DNA of 8,943 nt from DASYAN01 sp036501345 (GTDB lineage Bacteria; Chloroflexota; Ktedonobacteria; Ktedonobacterales; Ktedonobacteraceae). A program made the translations under genes and the position numbers. The notes below the pieces were generated by a model. The model worked only from the letters and a program-made list of their open reading frames with translations, made no database searches and was not told the origin of the DNA. This document shows, in pieces, positions 6,054 through 8,943 of this stretch (its first letter is position 1; the number at the start of each line of letters is the position of its first letter). The DNA lies in contig DASYAN010000559.1 in NCBI GenBank assembly GCA_036501345.1, forward strand, positions 1 through 8,943, read 5' to 3'.

Positions 6054-7460
6054 TCAGGTACGTTGCCCAGATGAGTGGTTAGATTCTCGTGTGGCCGAAG
6101 GCAGCGTGAGAACAACCGTCGTTCCCTTCCCAGGGATGCTGGTTAGGGTAAGTTGGCCATCATGAGCAAGGGCTGCATTTCGAGCAATCGAGAGTCCGAG
6201 GCCTGTGCCTCCTGCCTCGCGTGAGCGAGCTTTATCTACACGGTAGAAGCGCTCTCCCAGGTGCGGCAAGTGCTCGGCTGCAATGCCAATCCCAGTGTCC
6301 TTTACCTCCAGAAGTACCTGCTTATCTTGCACTGTCATATGCACAGTAACACGACCGTCTGGTCGGTTATATTTGATGGCATTGTCGAGCAACACCAGCA
6401 CGGCCTGTTCTAATAGCATAGGGTCCCCAACCACATAGGGATCGTGAGAACATTCCAGTTGGACCGTGATGCCGCTCTGTTCTGCGAAGGCCTGCACCCG
6501 CCGAACAGTCTCCTGAGCCAGCTCAGCAAGATTAACCACCTCATGTTCTTGATGGAGAGCTACATTATCCAAGCGGGCAAGCGTGAGCAGGTTCGTAGCG
6601 AGACGCGCCATATGGTTTGCTTCTGCGACAATATCTTCTAATAAGGCCCCATCTTCTGGCACTAGACGTTCACGATCTCGTAGCAGGACCTCGGCATCAG
6701 CACGCAGTAGCGTCAAAGGCGTGCGGAGTTCGTGCGAAGCATCAGCTATAAAGCGCTGCTGGTTGGCCCAGGCCAGCCGCGCAGGCTGCAAAGCACGATT
6801 TGCTAGGAAGAGTCCACCTAATCCTGCACCTGCTAGCGCTACACATCCAATGGTAAGCAGAAGTGTCAGCAGCAAGGACAACGCCGTTTCTTGCGCTTGG
6901 ATGGGCTCACCAACGAGCACGACACCCCCATTATCGCTCCCTGACGAATTTGGGACCACTAATGCATAGCGATAGATTGATCCAATGCTGCCTCCAGCAT
7001 TCACTATATCTGTGACTGGCTGATCTGTCTGTAAGGCAGACTTGGCCAGTGTATTTGTCAGAAAAGCGGAGGGGAGCTCTGTTGTTCGTTGATTTGACAA
7101 CAAAGAACCGTTCCGATCAAAGCACACCACCATCTCAGGCATAGGCAAGGAATCTTGGGGAGGAAAGGGAGGACCAAAGTGCCCATAAGGATCAGGTGGC
7201 TGGCAAGTATGATCGGACGAGTCCATAAGCCATTGATGCGCATGCATCTGGGCATGCATAGCAGCATCAGACTCAATGGGGGAAAAGAGAAAATATTGAG
7301 TCCCCAGGTAGAGAGCTATGCCAAATAGGATCAAAGCAGCGCCTAACACTCCACAGTACCAGAGCGTCAGGCGAATGCGTAATCCATCAAATAGTGCTTC
7401 TTGTGAATGGCGATACCTCCCACGGTACATGGGCCACCAGACGAGCTTTCCCCAGTTCAT
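6054..7460 (-). CDS. Sensor histidine kinase of a two-component system
   Basis: Membrane sensor kinase, 468 aa, partner of the response regulator immediately upstream. Topology: short cytoplasmic head (1-30), TM1 about 33-58, an extracytoplasmic sensor loop about 59-192, TM2 about 193-221, then a short HAMP-like linker. The loop includes a Pro-rich patch at 88-108 (PPDPYGHFGPPFPP). The HisKA domain has the phospho-accepting H243 in ASHELRTPLT. HATPase_c follows, with N box LLDNAIKYN (N360), G1 DTGIGI (388-393), F box ERFYRVDKAR (403-412) and G2 GGTGLGLSI (417-425). All ATP-binding boxes are intact, so it should be active. The sensed signal is unknown. The ATG at 7458-7460 has GGGAG about 10 bases upstream, and its gap to the regulator stop is 3 bases, so the two genes are co-transcribed. 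Confidence 0.95.
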   Translation of the reverse strand: MNWGKLVWWPMYRGRYRHSQEALFDGLRIRLTLWYCGVLGAALILFGIALYLGTQYFLFSPIESDAAMHAQMHAHQWLMDSSDHTCQPPDPYGHFGPPFPPQDSLPMPEMVVCFDRNGSLLSNQRTTELPSAFLTNTLAKSALQTDQPVTDIVNAGGSIGSIYRYALVVPNSSGSDNGGVVLVGEPIQAQETALSLLLTLLLTIGCVALAGAGLGGLFLANRALQPARLAWANQQRFIADASHELRTPLTLLRADAEVLLRDRERLVPEDGALLEDIVAEANHMARLATNLLTLARLDNVALHQEHEVVNLAELAQETVRRVQAFAEQSGITVQLECSHDPYVVGDPMLLEQAVLVLLDNAIKYNRPDGRVTVHMTVQDKQVLLEVKDTGIGIAAEHLPHLGERFYRVDKARSREAGGTGLGLSIARNAALAHDGQLTLTSIPGKGTTVVLTLPSATRESNHSSGQRT

Positions 7461-7463
7461 GCT

Positions 7464-8159
7464 CTATTGCTCCCTCTTGCTATGCGACCCTTCGATCTTA
7501 TAGCCGATGCCACGCACCGTCTTAATTAAAGGATGTGAGAAATCCTGGTCAATCTTGTCACGCAGGTAGTGAATGTAGATATCTACGACATTCGAGAGTG
7601 CTTCGAGGTCATAGCGCCAGACTGCGTCAATAATTTGCGTTCGCGTCATCACCTGACCTGGATGGCGCATCAAGTACTCTAACAAGGCAAACTCTTTGGC
7701 CGTTAACTCAATGACGCGCCCGGACCTCTGAGCCTCGTGCCGCATGAGATCAAGTGTCAGGTCGCCCACCGTGAGTTGGAATGTCTCATCAAAACGACGA
7801 TCGCGGCGTCGTAGTAGCGCATTGATGCGTGCAAGTAATTCCTCCATAGCAAATGGTTTGGTGAGATAGTCATCGGCTCCTACATTGAGACCCGTCACAC
7901 GGTCTTCGACAGCACTTCGTGCAGTGAGCATTAATACAGGCGACATCACTTGTTCATTGCGCATCTGACGGCAGATCTCAAGTCCATCAATTTCGGGCAA
8001 CATTACATCAAGAATCACCACGTCATAGGTGTCGCTGAGGGCAAGATTGAGACCAGCATGTCCCTCATGCGCGAGATCGACCGTGTGGCGCTCTCCCAGC
8101 AGCACACGACGTAGCAAGTATGCCAGACGCCGCTCATCTTCCACAACAAGGATATGCAT
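7464..8159 (-). CDS. OmpR/PhoB-family response regulator
   Basis: DNA-binding response regulator, 231 aa. The receiver domain (1-118) has the acidic pocket E7/D8, phospho-acceptor D51 in VILDVMLPEIDG, T79 and K101 in LTKPF. The C-terminal winged-helix domain (about 127-225) ends with the family's KTVRGIGYKIE. It would be phosphorylated by the kinase encoded 3 bases downstream and then bind tandem direct repeats. The ATG at 8157-8159 has a strong GGGGGAG site 6 bases upstream. The upstream region carries 11-bp-phased repeats of the expected kind at its own promoter, pointing to autoregulation, and another set facing the divergent glycosyltransferase gene. Confidence 0.96.
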   Translation of the reverse strand: MHILVVEDERRLAYLLRRVLLGERHTVDLAHEGHAGLNLALSDTYDVVILDVMLPEIDGLEICRQMRNEQVMSPVLMLTARSAVEDRVTGLNVGADDYLTKPFAMEELLARINALLRRRDRRFDETFQLTVGDLTLDLMRHEAQRSGRVIELTAKEFALLEYLMRHPGQVMTRTQIIDAVWRYDLEALSNVVDIYIHYLRDKIDQDFSHPLIKTVRGIGYKIEGSHSKREQ

Positions 8160-8226
8160 TGTTCTCTCCCCCTTTTCCTATCTGGATACCGCCAAGCCAT
8201 CGGTCGGCACCGCTTTCTCATACTCT

Positions 8227-8256
8227 ATTCTACGAACATTGGAAACAGATTGGAAA
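8227..8256 (-). promoter_or_regulatory. Candidate autoregulated promoter of the two-component operon
   Basis: On the minus strand two copies of TTTCCAAT (8249-8256 and 8238-8245) lie exactly 11 bp apart, the spacing used by OmpR/PhoB-type regulators. Five bases further on is TAGAAT (8227-8232), 5 of 6 to TATAAT. The direct repeat covers the -35 position (TTTCCA at 8251-8256, 18-base spacer), as at PhoB-type activated promoters, where the regulator substitutes for a weak -35. The leader to the regulator ATG would be about 60 bases. Confidence 0.55.
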
Positions 8257-8295
8257 GAAAGAGATCGCTCCCTCTTCAACTACTGCAGATAGCGC

Positions 8296-8338
8296 AGATG
8301 AGAAATTTCTCATCTTGTTCCAATGCCTTTCTCATCAA
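8296..8338 (+). repeat. 20-bp perfect palindrome running into three 11-bp-phased repeat units
   Basis: AGATGAGAAATTTCTCATCT (8296-8315) is a perfect palindrome. Its right half begins a plus-strand series of 11-bp units: TTTCTCATCTT (8306-8316), GTTCCAATGCC (8317-8327) and TTTCTCATCAA (8328-8338). The middle unit shares TTCCAATG with the repeat pair at 8235-8256, read on the opposite strand. The arrangement suits several regulator dimers bound on one face of DNA and oriented toward the glycosyltransferase gene. Confidence 0.5.
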
Positions 8339-8502
8339 CTCTAACTACGCTAGTAAACAACACAATCAGTGCTGGTCTGAAGTTTTGAGCTCATTTTCGT
8401 GTGATTTGTTGATCTGACCTGACCATCGCCTCATATGGCTAAACAGGGGAAAGATCCCAGATACCACTATGAAAATACCATCCGTACTAAGGAGAATGTA
8501 GA

Positions 8503-8817
8503 ATGGCTACACTATTCGATAGAACCATACCGGTCCAACCAGGACCTGTAGCCGAAGGGAAGACGGCAAGCCCAGCCACCTTATGGCAAAAACTGGCCAT
8601 GGGCGGTATCATGATCATCTCGCTATTCATGAACTTCTTCCAGTTGGGACAGAATGGCTTCGGCAATCTCTACTATGCAGCTGGCATCAGAAGTATGCTG
8701 GATAGCTGGCATACCTTCTTTTTTGTCTCTTTCGATCCAGGTGGGTTTGTCACCCTCGACAAGCCTCCTCTGGGCTTTTGGCTGCAAGCGCTCAGCGCTA
8801 AAATTTTCCACCTGTGA
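8503..8817 (+). pseudogene. GT39 (PMT/ArnT-like) membrane glycosyltransferase, 5' fragment
   Basis: First 104 residues of a polytopic glycosyltransferase of the GT39/PMT superfamily, enzymes that move sugars from polyprenyl-phosphate donors to proteins, lipids or polymers on the outer membrane face. The visible part has a cytoplasmic head, a first helix at about 33-48, then NLYYAAGIRSMLDSWHTFFF and SFDPGGFVTLDKPPLGFW. The D-K-P-P motif (86-89) is typical of this group. Family members are usually 450-700 aa with many helices, so a stop at 8815-8817 right after SAKIFHL leaves a non-functional stub. The start at 8503 has AAGGAG 8 bases upstream. Sequence after about 8810 no longer continues the protein in any plus frame; a minus-strand frame begins instead, indicating disruption by insertion or rearrangement. 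Confidence 0.8.
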
Positions 8818-8943
8818 AATAGCTAGCCACAAGAGTCTGCTTCAGGCAGCGAGATTGTCAGGAGTAGCAGAGAGCTGAAAGCTGATATCATGGTGTCGTA
8901 ACCAATGACGGTCTTGGGAATTGCGACGAACAGCCGCCAAGGT
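8818..8943 (-). mobile_element. Probable end of an inserted element interrupting the GT39 gene
   Basis: Where the glycosyltransferase coding sequence stops, unrelated sequence begins and carries a minus-strand frame running off the right edge, with its stop at 8842-8844. A frame ending some 25 bases inside a boundary is the usual layout of an insertion sequence with its transposase reading outward. The exact boundary (about 8810-8841), the terminal inverted repeat and the target duplication cannot be checked because the other end is outside the window. Confidence 0.5.
8842..8943 (-). CDS. C-terminal end of an unidentified protein, probably a transposase
   Basis: The last 33 codons of a minus-strand gene entering from the right: it reads in from TLAAVRRNSQDR, through HWLRHHDISFQL, to SATPDNLAA and a TGA stop. 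The frame is open for the whole available length, and the basic, Trp/His-containing tail suits a transposase C-terminus. I do not recognise the family, so the identification rests on position: it begins exactly where the GT39 gene is broken. The alternative is an ordinary gene brought in by a deletion or inversion. Confidence 0.4.
   Translation of the reverse strand, partial: TLAAVRRNSQDRHWLRHHDISFQLSATPDNLAA

Larger units (their letters stand above)
8160..8502. other. Divergent regulatory region between response regulator and glycosyltransferase
   Basis: These 343 bases separate two outward-reading genes. They contain the repeat pair and promoter at 8227-8256, the 20-bp palindrome and repeat array at 8296-8338, and a further isolated TTTCTCAT at 8214-8221. 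The glycosyltransferase's AAGGAG lies at 8489-8494. No good promoter was found for the plus-strand gene; TTGATC (8409-8414) with CATATG 17 bases later is weak. No credible small gene is present. Confidence 0.6.

Noticed and set aside
6583..6969. 128-codon Arg/Ser-rich plus-strand frame inside the sensor kinase
   Set aside because: Low-complexity antisense translation of the HisKA region, a typical shadow.
8029..8417. Overlapping plus-strand frames across the regulator start and divergent gap
   Set aside because: They overlap each other and the regulator gene, lack ribosome sites and show no protein-like pattern.

Overview
The window (about 9 kb, roughly 50% GC) reads as accessory or recently rearranged chromosome from a free-living bacterium. 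Protein flavour points most plausibly to Chloroflexota of the Ktedonobacteria type: an M1 peptidase with a HEAT-repeat tail, two stand-alone histidine kinases, and a GT39 N-terminus of the kind common in Chloroflexi and Actinobacteria. This assignment is inference from recognisable families; no taxonomic marker is present.

Layout. Positions 1-140 are the 3' end of a group II intron (domains V and VI, with the bulged branch-point A at 134). Positions 141-646 are its 3' exon plus a gene-poor stretch with one doubtful reading-frame remnant. Five genes then lie on the minus strand. Read in transcription order (right to left) they are an OmpR/PhoB-type response regulator (7464-8159), its sensor kinase 3 bases downstream (6054-7460), a 513-bp gap with diverged direct repeats and a near-consensus promoter, an MDR-family quinone oxidoreductase (4602-5540), a second, atypical histidine kinase (3475-4509), and an M1 zinc aminopeptidase (647-3331). 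Divergent from the response regulator, on the plus strand, is the first 104 codons of a GT39 membrane glycosyltransferase (8503-8817). It breaks off where a minus-strand reading frame runs in from the right edge, most simply the tail of an inserted element.

How it may work. The kinase at 6054-7460 and regulator at 7464-8159 form a clear two-component operon. The 343-bp divergent region upstream holds two sets of 11-bp-phased direct repeats in opposite orientations: one pair over the regulator's own promoter and a three-unit set on the GT39 side. OmpR/PhoB-family proteins bind such repeats, so the inferred circuit is autoregulation plus control of an envelope glycosyltransferase that has since been broken. 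The oxidoreductase, second kinase and aminopeptidase look like separate housekeeping or accessory functions; the oxidoreductase has a long leader rich in inverted repeats.

No single wholly new system is evident. The best leads are the paired repeat arrays, the interrupted GT39 gene, the diverged repeats at 5847-5942, and the GAMEH variant of the aminopeptidase.
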